Shown here piece after piece: positions 36,817 to 45,505 of a stretch of DNA of 64,000 nucleotides. The notes below the pieces were generated by a model. That model was not told where the DNA came from, searched no databases, and saw only the letters and a program-made list of their open reading frames with translations. A program made the position numbers and the translations under genes. The DNA comes from Massilia sp. W12 (GTDB lineage: Bacteria; Pseudomonadota; Gammaproteobacteria; Burkholderiales; Burkholderiaceae_D), in contig NZ_CP147776.1 in NCBI RefSeq assembly GCF_037300705.1, positions 5,772,857-5,836,856 on the forward strand. Reading direction: 5' to 3'. Each line of letters begins with the position of its first letter. The first letter of the stretch is position 1.

Positions 36817-37206
36817 TCAAATTTTGAAAATCTCAATCGAAGGTGCTTCTCCAGAAAGAATGCTTATGCAGCTATTTTGACTTGCGATGAAGTACTCGCA
36901 AATACCCAAGTTTTTATCACGCATAAAACCTGGTCGAGATGCTTCGTGGTCAAACCAGCCATTTTGACTAATTCGAAAAATCCAACCTTTGTCACTTGAA
37001 CAAGTCGGCCAAAATTCCAATAAGTCTCCTTCATCAAGTAATCGAATGCCAATAGTATCGCTAAATTTGACTATTGCACCTTTCATGTCGCCACGAGAGG
37101 TGAGTGTGATAACTAAATCACCCCACTCCAATCCTACATGAGTAATATCAACTGGTGATTGAAATTTAAACGAAGTCTCTACAACATCGGCTATAACGCA
37201 CTTCAT
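36817..37206 (-). CDS. Hypothetical protein at the edge of the Rhs array
   Basis: A 129-residue protein starting MKCVIADVVETSFKF. AAGGGA eight bases before the ATG at 37206 decides this start; the longer upstream frame is not supported. Beta-rich (GLEWGDLVITLTSRGDMKGAIVKFSD), AT-rich, and on the opposite strand to the array. No family recognised; it may be an inverted immunity gene. Confidence 0.5.
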   Translation of the reverse strand: MKCVIADVVETSFKFQSPVDITHVGLEWGDLVITLTSRGDMKGAIVKFSDTIGIRLLDEGDLLEFWPTCSSDKGWIFRISQNGWFDHEASRPGFMRDKNLGICEYFIASQNSCISILSGEAPSIEIFKI

Positions 37207-37684
37207 ATTACATTCCCTTTTTCTTATAAGAGTGGGTCTTGAGATCAGTGGGGTCATGGGATCAATAGGGGAAGACTCAATTGATCTCAGAAAGGCTGTT
37301 GCCTTATCATTCAACGCACTCTTCATTCCACGGTGCGCCTCAGACACACACTGAAATCACATCTTAGGCGCAAAAATTCCTGACATCTCAGCGCGAATAG
37401 TTGAAGAAAGTTGGAATGTTAGGGCGACCCCATCACGCAGACGCCTGATTTCAGCACCGTCAGTCGCCAGCAAAAGTCTCTGACGGTAACAATCAACACG
37501 CAGGGCAGGCGATAAGCCCCGGTCTTTACTTGCTGATCGACCGGCAGGTCTTCGAGTGGCAAGTATGCGCTGCCATCCTCAATCGCTCCACCCGCTTGGG
37601 CGCGTCCAGCAAGGTGGCCATGCCCTGAATCCGTTTCGGATGGGCTTTTGTGCACTGAATTTATTTATCCAGCAAAGCCCACAT
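37207..37684. other. Region without a recognisable gene
   Basis: Mixed composition. The part from 37420 on is GC-richer and has a minus-strand frame of 78 codons (37419-37655) with no ribosome-binding site or known domain. It may be the remains of a former gene cut by the insertion sequence. Confidence 0.4.
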
Positions 37685-37751
37685 TGAGCTTCCCCTGAAA
37701 TTTAGTCTGCCACAGGTGACGTAAAATAACGTTACTTGAGAAAGACAGGAA

Positions 37752-38045
37752 ATGAAAAAAATACCGAAACAAGCATACACGACCGAGTTCAAAGAACTGG
37801 CGGTCAAACGCGTCCAAGATGGTGAATCGGTGGCGGTCGTGGTTAGGGAGCTGGGGCTGGGCGACCAGACGCTGCGAAATTGGATCAAGGCGGCAGCAGA
37901 AGGAAAACTCAAAGGCGCTGGCGGCAAAGTGGTGACGCCGGAAGCGATGGAACTTTCCAGACTGCGCGCAGAAAACGTCCGGTTGAAGCGGGAGAATGAA
38001 ATCATAAAAAAAGCAGCGGCGTACTTCGCGAAGGATGTCCTGTGA
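37752..38045 (+). CDS. IS3-family transposase OrfA
   Basis: A 97-residue protein with an N-terminal helix-turn-helix (YTTEFKELAVKRVQDGESVAVVVRELG) and a C-terminal leucine-zipper-like helix (LRAENVRLKRENEIIKKAAAY). Near its end the run of seven A followed by G (38006-38013) is the usual -1 slippage site of this family. The orfB frame is open from there, so an OrfAB fusion transposase can be made. Confidence 0.93.
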   Translation: MKKIPKQAYTTEFKELAVKRVQDGESVAVVVRELGLGDQTLRNWIKAAAEGKLKGAGGKVVTPEAMELSRLRAENVRLKRENEIIKKAAAYFAKDVL

Positions 38046-38932
38046 AGTACGCCTGGATGGATGGACAAATCAAGAGCTATGCGCTGACAGAAATGTGCGC
38101 CGTTCTCGACGTCAGCATCAGCGGCTATCGGGCGTGGAAGCGTGGCGGCACGCCTGAGCGTAAGCGCTTGAAGGATGCACAAATGCTTGCAGTGATACGC
38201 GCCATTCATGCCGAACTCAAAGGGGCTTACGGCAGCCCGCGCATCGTGCGAGAACTGCGCAAACGAGGCTTCAGCGCTGGCAAAGAACGCGTCGAACGTC
38301 TCATGCGAAACAATGGTATCCGTGCCCGCCATAAGCGGCGCTACAAGGTCACCACGGATTCCAGGCATAGTTTGCCGGTTGCTGCCAACCTGTTGGCTCG
38401 CAATTTCACTCCGGCAGCCCCTAACCAGGTCTGGACGTCGGACATCACCTATTTGTGGACTGACGAAGGCTGGCTGTATCTGGCGATTGTGCTGGATCTG
38501 TTCAATCGGGAGGTGATCGGCTGGTCGCTCAAGCCGCGCATGACCAGCGACATTGTGACTGACGCTTTGACGATGGCGTGGTTTCGCCGTCGACCGGACG
38601 CGGGCGTTATGCATCATTCTGATCGCGGCAGCCAATACGCCAGCCAAGCCTTTCAGGACAAACTCAAGGAATACGGCATGACGTGCTCGATGAGTCGCAA
38701 AGGAAACTGCTGGGACAACGCACCGACCGAGAGCTGGTTTAACAGTTTCAAGAATGAGCGATACCATGGCGTGCGTTATGCCAGCCATGCTGAAATGAAG
38801 GCTGCCAGCTTTGAATATATTGAAGTCTTTTATAATCGAACCCGTCAGCATTCAACTCTGGGCTATCAATCGCCGTTTCAGTATCTTGACCGCTGGCAGC
38901 GTGAGCAAAATCAGGAAAAGCTGGCTGCATAA
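38042..38932 (+). CDS. IS3-family transposase OrfB (DDE integrase core)
   Basis: 296 residues from a GTG that overlaps the end of orfA. The retroviral-integrase-like core has Asp in WTSDITYLW, Asp in HHSDRGSQYAS and Glu in NAPTESWFNSFK, the DDE triad. Likely expressed mainly as a frameshift fusion with OrfA. No damage seen. Confidence 0.93.
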   Translation: MKYAWMDGQIKSYALTEMCAVLDVSISGYRAWKRGGTPERKRLKDAQMLAVIRAIHAELKGAYGSPRIVRELRKRGFSAGKERVERLMRNNGIRARHKRRYKVTTDSRHSLPVAANLLARNFTPAAPNQVWTSDITYLWTDEGWLYLAIVLDLFNREVIGWSLKPRMTSDIVTDALTMAWFRRRPDAGVMHHSDRGSQYASQAFQDKLKEYGMTCSMSRKGNCWDNAPTESWFNSFKNERYHGVRYASHAEMKAASFEYIEVFYNRTRQHSTLGYQSPFQYLDRWQREQNQEKLAA

Positions 38933-38992
38933 AATTCATCTGATGGCAGACGAAATATCGAGGGAACGTCACATCAAATGATTTCAACAATC

Positions 38993-41900
38993 TCAATCAA
39001 AGCGCCACGTATAAAACGCATCCAGCGCATTATTATTCCCCGTCTGCAATTGCAGCGACAGGCGCGGGTTCAAGGTGTAGCGCAGTTTGAGCAGGGTGCT
39101 GGCGCTGCCCATGCCTTGTTCCAGCGTCACAAACAGCTTGTTCGAGAGGCGTTTGCCGACGGTCAGTACGGCGCTTTCGGCGCCGTGGGCGCGGCTGAGG
39201 TTGATTTCGTCCAGCGCCAGGGCGGAGACCAGTTTGCTGTTTTGCGCGCCGCCAAACAGGCCATTGATGGCCAAGGCCAGCAAGGGGTTGTCGCCTTCAC
39301 TGCCGCCTTCGCTGCCGCGCCCTAAAATCAGCCACATCAGCTTTTCACTGTCCGGCACCGAGGGTTCCGACACCAGGCGTGCTTGCGGCGCTTGCAGGCT
39401 GCCGCGCAATTCGATGCCGGCTTCCACTCCGGTGTCCGGGTTCATGCCCTTGCGCACCGCCAGCAAATTCAAATTCGGATTGTCATAGGCGCCGGTGAAG
39501 TTGAGCGCGCCTTCGCGAATCTCCAGATTTTGCCCGTAAGCCTGGTACACCCCTTCGCGGATCGCCACATTGCCGACCACGCGCGGGCCGCGCCGGTCGA
39601 AGGCGCGCACCGACAGCGCGCCATCCAGACGCGCTTGCAGGCCGGCGGCGCGCAGCGTGAAGGCGTCGCCGAAATCGAAATCCAGATGCAAATGCACGGC
39701 CTGCCCGGCTTCGCGTTTGAGCGGCGCCGCCTGTTTGATCACCACATCCTCGCTCAAGACTGCGCTGTTTTGCGGCGCAAAGTTGAATTCGGCGCGCTCG
39801 GCGCGCAGCTTGCCTTGCACCTCCACCAGCTTGGGCTTGAGCTGCAGGGTGCTTTTGCCGCTTAACACTAATTGCCGATCCGGTGCGGACAGCAGCTGCA
39901 GCGATTGCGCTTCCAGCTCCAGCCGTGCGCTTGGTTCTTGCCCCTGCAGACGCGCTTCTCCCCTGGCCTGCAAACTGCCAGCGCCGCCGCGCCAGCGCAT
40001 ACTCTGTAAATTGAGTTTTTCCCCGTCCAGCTGAATATCCATGCTGCCTTGCTCCAGTTTGATGCCGGGGCCGGGCCATTGCAAACTCAGTTCGCGTCCC
40101 TGCAGCGTGCCGCGTGCGCGCGGTGCTGCCAGGCTGCCGTCCAGTTGCAGATTGCTGTGCAAGCGGCCATCCACATCCAGATCTGGCAGCGGCAATAGCG
40201 GCGCGAGCCAGGCCAGGGTGCGCAAGTCGGTTTGCGCCTGTGCTTGCAAGGGGGTGGCGCTGCTCCAGCGCCAATTGCCTTCGCTGGGGGTGAGGCGGGT
40301 TTGCGCTTCCAGTTTCAAGCTGCCGAGCTGGCTGCCGGCGGCTTGCAGGCGTGCGTTCAGTGCGCCTTGGCGGATCTGCACGGCGGCTTGCAAATCATGC
40401 AGGCCAAGCGCCGGAGCGCCGGGGCGGCCCGGGCGCAGGTCGCCGCTGCTGCGCGCGATATTCAGCGCGCCTTGCAATTGCTGCGGCGTGGCTTGCAGCG
40501 ACCATTGTCCTTGCAGCCGTAAGTCGCTGCGCCATTCGTTTTGATATTGCGGCAATAACCAGTTCAAACTCACTTGCCGGGCTTCGCCTTCGGTTTCCCA
40601 TTGCTGCGGCTGCCAGCGCAGGCGCGTCAAGTGAATGCTGCCTTGCGCGGCGTCCATGTTTTTAGCGTTTTTGTCTTCTTCGCGCGCGCTGCGCAAGCGG
40701 TTGTTTTCGAGTAAATCCAGAATGATGTGCTGCGCCTCAAATTGGCGCAGGCCCTGCGCTTCCAGTTGGAATTGCAGCGGCGCGGCCTGGCGCAGATTGA
40801 AATGATGGCGCGCGCGGTTTTCCAGTTGCTTTAATTGGCCGCGCCATTCCCAGCGCAGCGGGGCGATTGCCTGCGCGCCGCCTTGCATGGCCAGGGTGGC
40901 GCGCAGCGGGCGGCTGTCGGCCCCGTCGTGCAGACGGCCACGCACTTGCAGCTTGAGTTGATGCGCGCTGCGCTTGCCGTCCAGTTCCAGCTGGATTTGC
41001 TCCCATTGCTGATCGGGCAGCAGCAAATTGTCCAATTTGATTTGGGCGCGCAGCGGGCCATCTTCTTGCAACCCCGGCCAGTCAAATTTGAATTCGGCTT
41101 GCGGCAGTTGGAAATGTTGACCCCAGCTCAATTTTTGCGCCTTGCCCTGGGCTTGCGCCAGCCAGGCCGGCCATTGCAACCACCATTGCGGCGGGCTGTG
41201 CGGCGGCAGCGCCAGACTGCCTTGGGCGTGCAGTGCGCCGCCGGCCTGGCTGCCGAGTTGCGCCACTTGCGGCAGTTCAGCGCGCCAGCGCAGCTGTGCG
41301 CCGGGGGCGCCCAGTCCGCCTTGCGCGCTGATGCGGTTGGCGCCGGCTTGCGCTTCCAGTTCCAGCACGGCCAATTGGCGCGCGCGCCAGTCCACTTTGC
41401 CCTGCAGGCGCAGGGCTTGTTTATTCCATTCGCTGCCGGGCAGGCTGTGCGCTTCGATTTGCCATGTTTCACTTTGCAGCGCGGCCTGGGCCTGCCATTG
41501 CAGATTGAGTTGCGCCGGCGGCGCGCCGGCCAGGCCCCAGGCTTGCAAGCCTTGCGCCTCGCCTTTGGCTTGCAGCGCATACGGCGCTTGCAAGCCGAGT
41601 TGCGCTTCCAGTTTCAGTTGGGCGGCTCCCTTGGCTTGGGTGGGGCGGATATCCTGTCCCTGTGCTTGGATGATGAGCTGGCTTTGTTGTAATGAGCCGC
41701 GCAATTCGCCTTGCGCTTGCAGATTGCCGCTCCATTTTTCCAGCGGCGGCAGGGTTTGCAGTTGGTTTAAGGCCAGTTCCCAGCGCAGGCGGTGTTCTTG
41801 CCCGGCGCTGCTGGCTAACTGGCCCTGGGCGTGCAGGCGGTGCGCGCCGAGTTCCAGATTGGCGTCGAGCTGCAGCGGGCTGCCGGCCTTGGCTTGCGCC

Positions 41901-43471
41901 TGGATCGCGCCGCGCAATTCCTGCTTCCATAACTGGCCCGGCAGCAATTGCAGTTTCGCCTGTCCCTGCCATGCGGCGCCGGAGGGGGCGCTGCCTTGCG
42001 CGTCCCAGCGCGCGTTGACATCCGCCGCCGGAAAATCGCCCCAGCGCGCCGGGTTCCAGTGTTGCAATTCGCCTTGCAATTGGAAGGCGCGTGCGCCTTG
42101 CAGGCCGAGTTTGCCTTGTGCTTGCAGATTGCCGCCCGGGGCTTGCAGGCGCAGTTGCTGCAGTTCCAGCGCTTGCCGGCTGGCCTTGCCGCGCGCTTGC
42201 AGGCTGGCGCCGCGCAATACCGTGTCGTCGCGTAATTCGGTGCGCCAGGCTGCTTCCTGCCAGCTGTTTGCGCTGTCGGCTTCCAGCCAGCCGTGAATGC
42301 GGGTCGGCCGCATTTTGCTGTGCAAGCCTTGCAAGTCCAGCCCTTGCGCATCAAAGCGCGCTTGCATGCCGGCGGCGTTGCCTTGCGCCTGGCCGTGCAG
42401 GCTGCCGCCGCGCAGGAAGCTGAATTGGGCCTGACTGAGTTTCCAATCGGCCTGCAGGCGTTGTTGCGCATCGCGTTTCAGGCTGGCTTGCACGGCGGCC
42501 TGCAGCTGTTGCAGCGGCAGGCCGTGTGCTTCCAGCCCTTGCGCTTTGTGATTGTGCAATTGCAGGCGGCCTTGATAATGGCGCTGGCCGGCTTGTCCGG
42601 CGCTGTCTTGTAGAGCGAGGTCGAGGCTGAGTTCGGCTTGCGGCCAGGCCGGGTCAATCTGCGCCGGATTCAAGCCGGCGGCTTTGATGTGCAGTGATTG
42701 CAGCGGCAGCGTGGCAAAGCTTTGCAGGCTGGCGCTCACTTCGGCCTGGGTCTGGCGGCTGGCGGCCTGGCTGAGCTTGGCGCGCCAGCGCATTTCGCCC
42801 AGATTGCCGTCGCCGTCTGCCTGCAGGCGCAAGGCCGGGTTGGCCAGTTCCAGCCCGCTGCGCAGGGCGAACGGGGCTTTGGCTGCCAATTCGAGCTGGC
42901 CGCCGAGTTGCCAGCTTTGCCCATGCAGATGGGCCTGGGCGGAAAATTGCTGCAGCCTGATCGCGCTGTCATCGGCTTGCAGGCGTGCGGCGATGGGGCC
43001 GGCTTCCAGTCGTTTGCCGTGATCGAGCCAGACCAGGCGCGCCAATTTGAGTTGCGCCAGATTGAGCGGCAGCGGACTTTGCAAGCTGGCCGGCATGCGC
43101 GCCGGGCTGTGGTCAGGCAGCAGCGCTTCGAGGTCGAGCTGGCTGGCTTGCAGCGCATCAATTTCCAGGCGCGCGCGCAGCAGGTCGGCGGGGCGCCAGT
43201 CGAGTTCCAGATTGTGCAGCGTGACGCGCCAATGCCGGTTGCTCCAGCTTATGCGGCCAATTTTCAGGGGGCCGTATAAAGAACCCTGGATCTGTTGCGC
43301 TTGCACGCCGTGTTCTTGCAGCAGGCGCGGCAGCAGCCAGGCGGCGCTGGCCGGGCGGCCCAGCCACCACAGGGCAAAGGCCAGCAGGCTCGCCAGGGTC
43401 AGGCTGCCAAGCAGCAAGATGCGCGGCCAGCGCGCGCGCGCTGGCGGGGCTTGGTGTGGTGTGCTTTCCAT
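38993..43471 (-). CDS. tamB: Translocation and assembly module protein TamB
   Basis: A 1492-residue protein with one N-terminal membrane anchor (ILLLGSLTLASLLAFALWW) and a long periplasmic part made of Gln/Ala/Leu-rich AsmA/TamB-type strands that form a lipid-guiding groove. The C-terminal TamB (DUF490) domain ends YTWRFD with the usual terminal aromatic. With TamA it spans the envelope and takes part in outer-membrane assembly and phospholipid transport. Start chosen at the ATG at 43471, eight bases past the tamA stop; a TTG four codons earlier is weaker. Confidence 0.92.
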   Translation of the reverse strand: MESTPHQAPPARARWPRILLLGSLTLASLLAFALWWLGRPASAAWLLPRLLQEHGVQAQQIQGSLYGPLKIGRISWSNRHWRVTLHNLELDWRPADLLRARLEIDALQASQLDLEALLPDHSPARMPASLQSPLPLNLAQLKLARLVWLDHGKRLEAGPIAARLQADDSAIRLQQFSAQAHLHGQSWQLGGQLELAAKAPFALRSGLELANPALRLQADGDGNLGEMRWRAKLSQAASRQTQAEVSASLQSFATLPLQSLHIKAAGLNPAQIDPAWPQAELSLDLALQDSAGQAGQRHYQGRLQLHNHKAQGLEAHGLPLQQLQAAVQASLKRDAQQRLQADWKLSQAQFSFLRGGSLHGQAQGNAAGMQARFDAQGLDLQGLHSKMRPTRIHGWLEADSANSWQEAAWRTELRDDTVLRGASLQARGKASRQALELQQLRLQAPGGNLQAQGKLGLQGARAFQLQGELQHWNPARWGDFPAADVNARWDAQGSAPSGAAWQGQAKLQLLPGQLWKQELRGAIQAQAKAGSPLQLDANLELGAHRLHAQGQLASSAGQEHRLRWELALNQLQTLPPLEKWSGNLQAQGELRGSLQQSQLIIQAQGQDIRPTQAKGAAQLKLEAQLGLQAPYALQAKGEAQGLQAWGLAGAPPAQLNLQWQAQAALQSETWQIEAHSLPGSEWNKQALRLQGKVDWRARQLAVLELEAQAGANRISAQGGLGAPGAQLRWRAELPQVAQLGSQAGGALHAQGSLALPPHSPPQWWLQWPAWLAQAQGKAQKLSWGQHFQLPQAEFKFDWPGLQEDGPLRAQIKLDNLLLPDQQWEQIQLELDGKRSAHQLKLQVRGRLHDGADSRPLRATLAMQGGAQAIAPLRWEWRGQLKQLENRARHHFNLRQAAPLQFQLEAQGLRQFEAQHIILDLLENNRLRSAREEDKNAKNMDAAQGSIHLTRLRWQPQQWETEGEARQVSLNWLLPQYQNEWRSDLRLQGQWSLQATPQQLQGALNIARSSGDLRPGRPGAPALGLHDLQAAVQIRQGALNARLQAAGSQLGSLKLEAQTRLTPSEGNWRWSSATPLQAQAQTDLRTLAWLAPLLPLPDLDVDGRLHSNLQLDGSLAAPRARGTLQGRELSLQWPGPGIKLEQGSMDIQLDGEKLNLQSMRWRGGAGSLQARGEARLQGQEPSARLELEAQSLQLLSAPDRQLVLSGKSTLQLKPKLVEVQGKLRAERAEFNFAPQNSAVLSEDVVIKQAAPLKREAGQAVHLHLDFDFGDAFTLRAAGLQARLDGALSVRAFDRRGPRVVGNVAIREGVYQAYGQNLEIREGALNFTGAYDNPNLNLLAVRKGMNPDTGVEAGIELRGSLQAPQARLVSEPSVPDSEKLMWLILGRGSEGGSEGDNPLLALAINGLFGGAQNSKLVSALALDEINLSRAHGAESAVLTVGKRLSNKLFVTLEQGMGSASTLLKLRYTLNPRLSLQLQTGNNNALDAFYTWRFD

Positions 43472-43479
43472 GTGCTGTC

Positions 43480-45252
43480 TCAAAACGCCAGGCCAAGAGA
43501 AAAATGCAGGCGCGCTTTACGCACGTCGCGGCCATAAGCCCAATCCAGATTCACCGGGCCGACCGGGGAATTCCAGCGCGCGCCCACGCCATAGCCCATG
43601 GCCGGGCGCAGCTGGTGGATTTGATTGCCGGCGTTGCCGCCGTCGATAAAGGCGGCGCCGCCCCAGCTTTTATTGATCCAATGTTGATATTCGATGCTGC
43701 CGGTGAGCTGATAGCGTCCGCCGGTCAGCGCGGCGCCTTCGCGCACGCCCAGTTCCTGCCAGCCGTAGCCGCGCACCGATTGGTCGCCGCCGGCGCGGAA
43801 TAAGAAGCTGGCCGGCACTTGTTCGGTATTGCGTGACAGCACGGCGCCGGCTTCGGCGCGTCCCAGCAACAAGTCGCGCGGGCTGAGCGGCCAATAAGTT
43901 TGCAGGCGCAAGTTGGCGCGCGCAAACGGCACGCTGCCGCGCAATGGCAGCAGGGACAGTGTGCTGGCGGCTTGCAACAGATAACCTTTGCGCGGTTGCA
44001 GGAAGCTGTCCAGTTTGCGCCAGGTGACTTGGTAGGAGAGCGGCAGCGAGAGGGTGGATTGCGGCGCCAGTCCTTCGGTTTCGCGCCGCTCGGCCAGCAG
44101 TTCCAGGCCGAATTCGCGTTGCAATGCCTGTGCGCCCCAGGTGCGGGCGACGCCGATGCGGCTGGTGTGGGTGCGTTCGCCGTCGAGTTTGGTGTGAATG
44201 CTGGCGGCGCTGATGCTGTCATGATAGCCCTCGCGCGTGGTCGGCCATTGCAAGCGGCCTTGCCATTGCTGTTTGCGGCTTTCCAGCAGCAGGGCGGTTT
44301 TGGCTTGCTTGCCAAAAAACATCAAATCTTCCAGCGTCAGTTGCACCCGCTTGCCGGTATTGGTGGAGTAGCCCAGGCCGGCATCGACTTTGCGCCGTTT
44401 GTATTCGTTCAGGCGCACCAGCACCGGCACCACGGCGCGCTCTTGAAAATCCATTTCCTGGACAAAATCGGCTAACACCACTACCGAGCTGTAGTAATTG
44501 CTGTCTTGCAATTTTTGTTGCAGGTCGAGCAAGGCTTGTTCGTTGTATTCGGCGCGCGTGACAATCGAGGTGTTGAGTTGATCGACCATGCTTTCAGGGT
44601 AGCGTTGCGCGCCTTCGGCATGGATCACGCCGAACACCACTTCCGGCCCGGTTTCCAAAATCAGGGTCAGCTTCACGCTGTTGCTTTCCAGGTCAACCTG
44701 GGCTTCGCTTTCTTTGAGCAAAATGCGCGGATAGCGCCGCATGCCGGCTTTGCGCACCAGGGCGCGTTTGGCGGCTTCCCAATCGGCATGGCGAAACGCC
44801 GAGCCGGGCAATAAATCCCAGTGCTGGCGGAATTCATTGGCTTCTTCCAGTATCTCGCTTTCCGGGCCGCCGGCGGGTTTGCTGCGCAACACATTCACTT
44901 GCGACACCATGAATTGCGGCCCTGTTTCGATTTCAAAGCGGATTTGCCAGGGGCTTTGTTCGCGTTGAATGCCGGGCGTGACTTTGGCGGCGTAATAGCC
45001 TTCAGTTTGTAACAATTTTTGGATTTGTGCGCTCGCCTGGCGGTATAGGCGCATGGTTTGCGCATTGTCCAGCTGCGGGTGGCCGCGCCAGCGCAGCAAT
45101 TCCAGATTGTCTTGCAAGAGGCTGCGCAAATCGCCGGCGCCGCTGAATTCCACCGTGAAATCCGGCCCTTGCGCCTGTGCCTGCAGGGCGCAACAGGTGA
45201 GCGCCGCCAGTGCGAGGCGGCGCCAGGCTGGAAAGTGAGAAAAGGCAGGCAT
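43480..45252 (-). CDS. tamA: Outer-membrane assembly protein TamA (Omp85 family)
   Basis: A 590-residue protein with signal peptide (MPAFSHFPAWRRLALAALTCCALQAQA). POTRA domains cover about residues 25-260, followed by a C-terminal 16-strand barrel with the Omp85 motifs GGDQSVRGYGWQELG and the final strand ending LHFSLGLAF. Start at 45252 chosen for the signal peptide. Directly upstream of tamB, the standard pairing. Divergent from vgrG. Confidence 0.93.
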   Translation of the reverse strand: MPAFSHFPAWRRLALAALTCCALQAQAQGPDFTVEFSGAGDLRSLLQDNLELLRWRGHPQLDNAQTMRLYRQASAQIQKLLQTEGYYAAKVTPGIQREQSPWQIRFEIETGPQFMVSQVNVLRSKPAGGPESEILEEANEFRQHWDLLPGSAFRHADWEAAKRALVRKAGMRRYPRILLKESEAQVDLESNSVKLTLILETGPEVVFGVIHAEGAQRYPESMVDQLNTSIVTRAEYNEQALLDLQQKLQDSNYYSSVVVLADFVQEMDFQERAVVPVLVRLNEYKRRKVDAGLGYSTNTGKRVQLTLEDLMFFGKQAKTALLLESRKQQWQGRLQWPTTREGYHDSISAASIHTKLDGERTHTSRIGVARTWGAQALQREFGLELLAERRETEGLAPQSTLSLPLSYQVTWRKLDSFLQPRKGYLLQAASTLSLLPLRGSVPFARANLRLQTYWPLSPRDLLLGRAEAGAVLSRNTEQVPASFLFRAGGDQSVRGYGWQELGVREGAALTGGRYQLTGSIEYQHWINKSWGGAAFIDGGNAGNQIHQLRPAMGYGVGARWNSPVGPVNLDWAYGRDVRKARLHFSLGLAF

Positions 45253-45505
45253 GCTGTGCGTGGGTGAAAGAAAAATGCAAGTGTGCCATGAATGCGCAGG
45301 CGGGATGCAACGGATTGTGACAGGCGCGGCGCGCTGTGCCTGGCGCATCAAGCGCTGGCGCAGCTCTGGCCGGGTGTGTGGATTTGTGTTTATCCGCAAT
45401 CGCTCCACACTTCTGTTTTACAATACCCCATCCCAGATAAGTCAGGGCGCGCATGCGGCGCGGCAACCCGGCATCACTCACATTACTCACCCAGGAAGAC
45501 AGCAA

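Larger units (their letters stand above)
37685..38971 (+). mobile_element. Intact IS3-family insertion sequence
   Basis: 1287 bases bounded by imperfect 28-bp inverted repeats (left starts TGAGCTTCCCCTGAAATTT, right inverted starts TGACGTTCCCTCGATATTT; both continue to GTCTGCCA). A 3-bp direct repeat CAT flanks it (37682-37684 and 38972-38974), as expected for IS3 transposition. Both transposase genes are intact. The right end is 22 bases from the tamB stop. Confidence 0.9.

Noticed and set aside
37419-37655. Leftward 78-codon frame before the insertion sequence
   Set aside because: No ribosome-binding site or domain; kept only as unassigned region.
37661-38851. Leftward 396-codon frame over the insertion sequence
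   Set aside because: Antisense to the two intact transposase genes and crosses the IS boundary.
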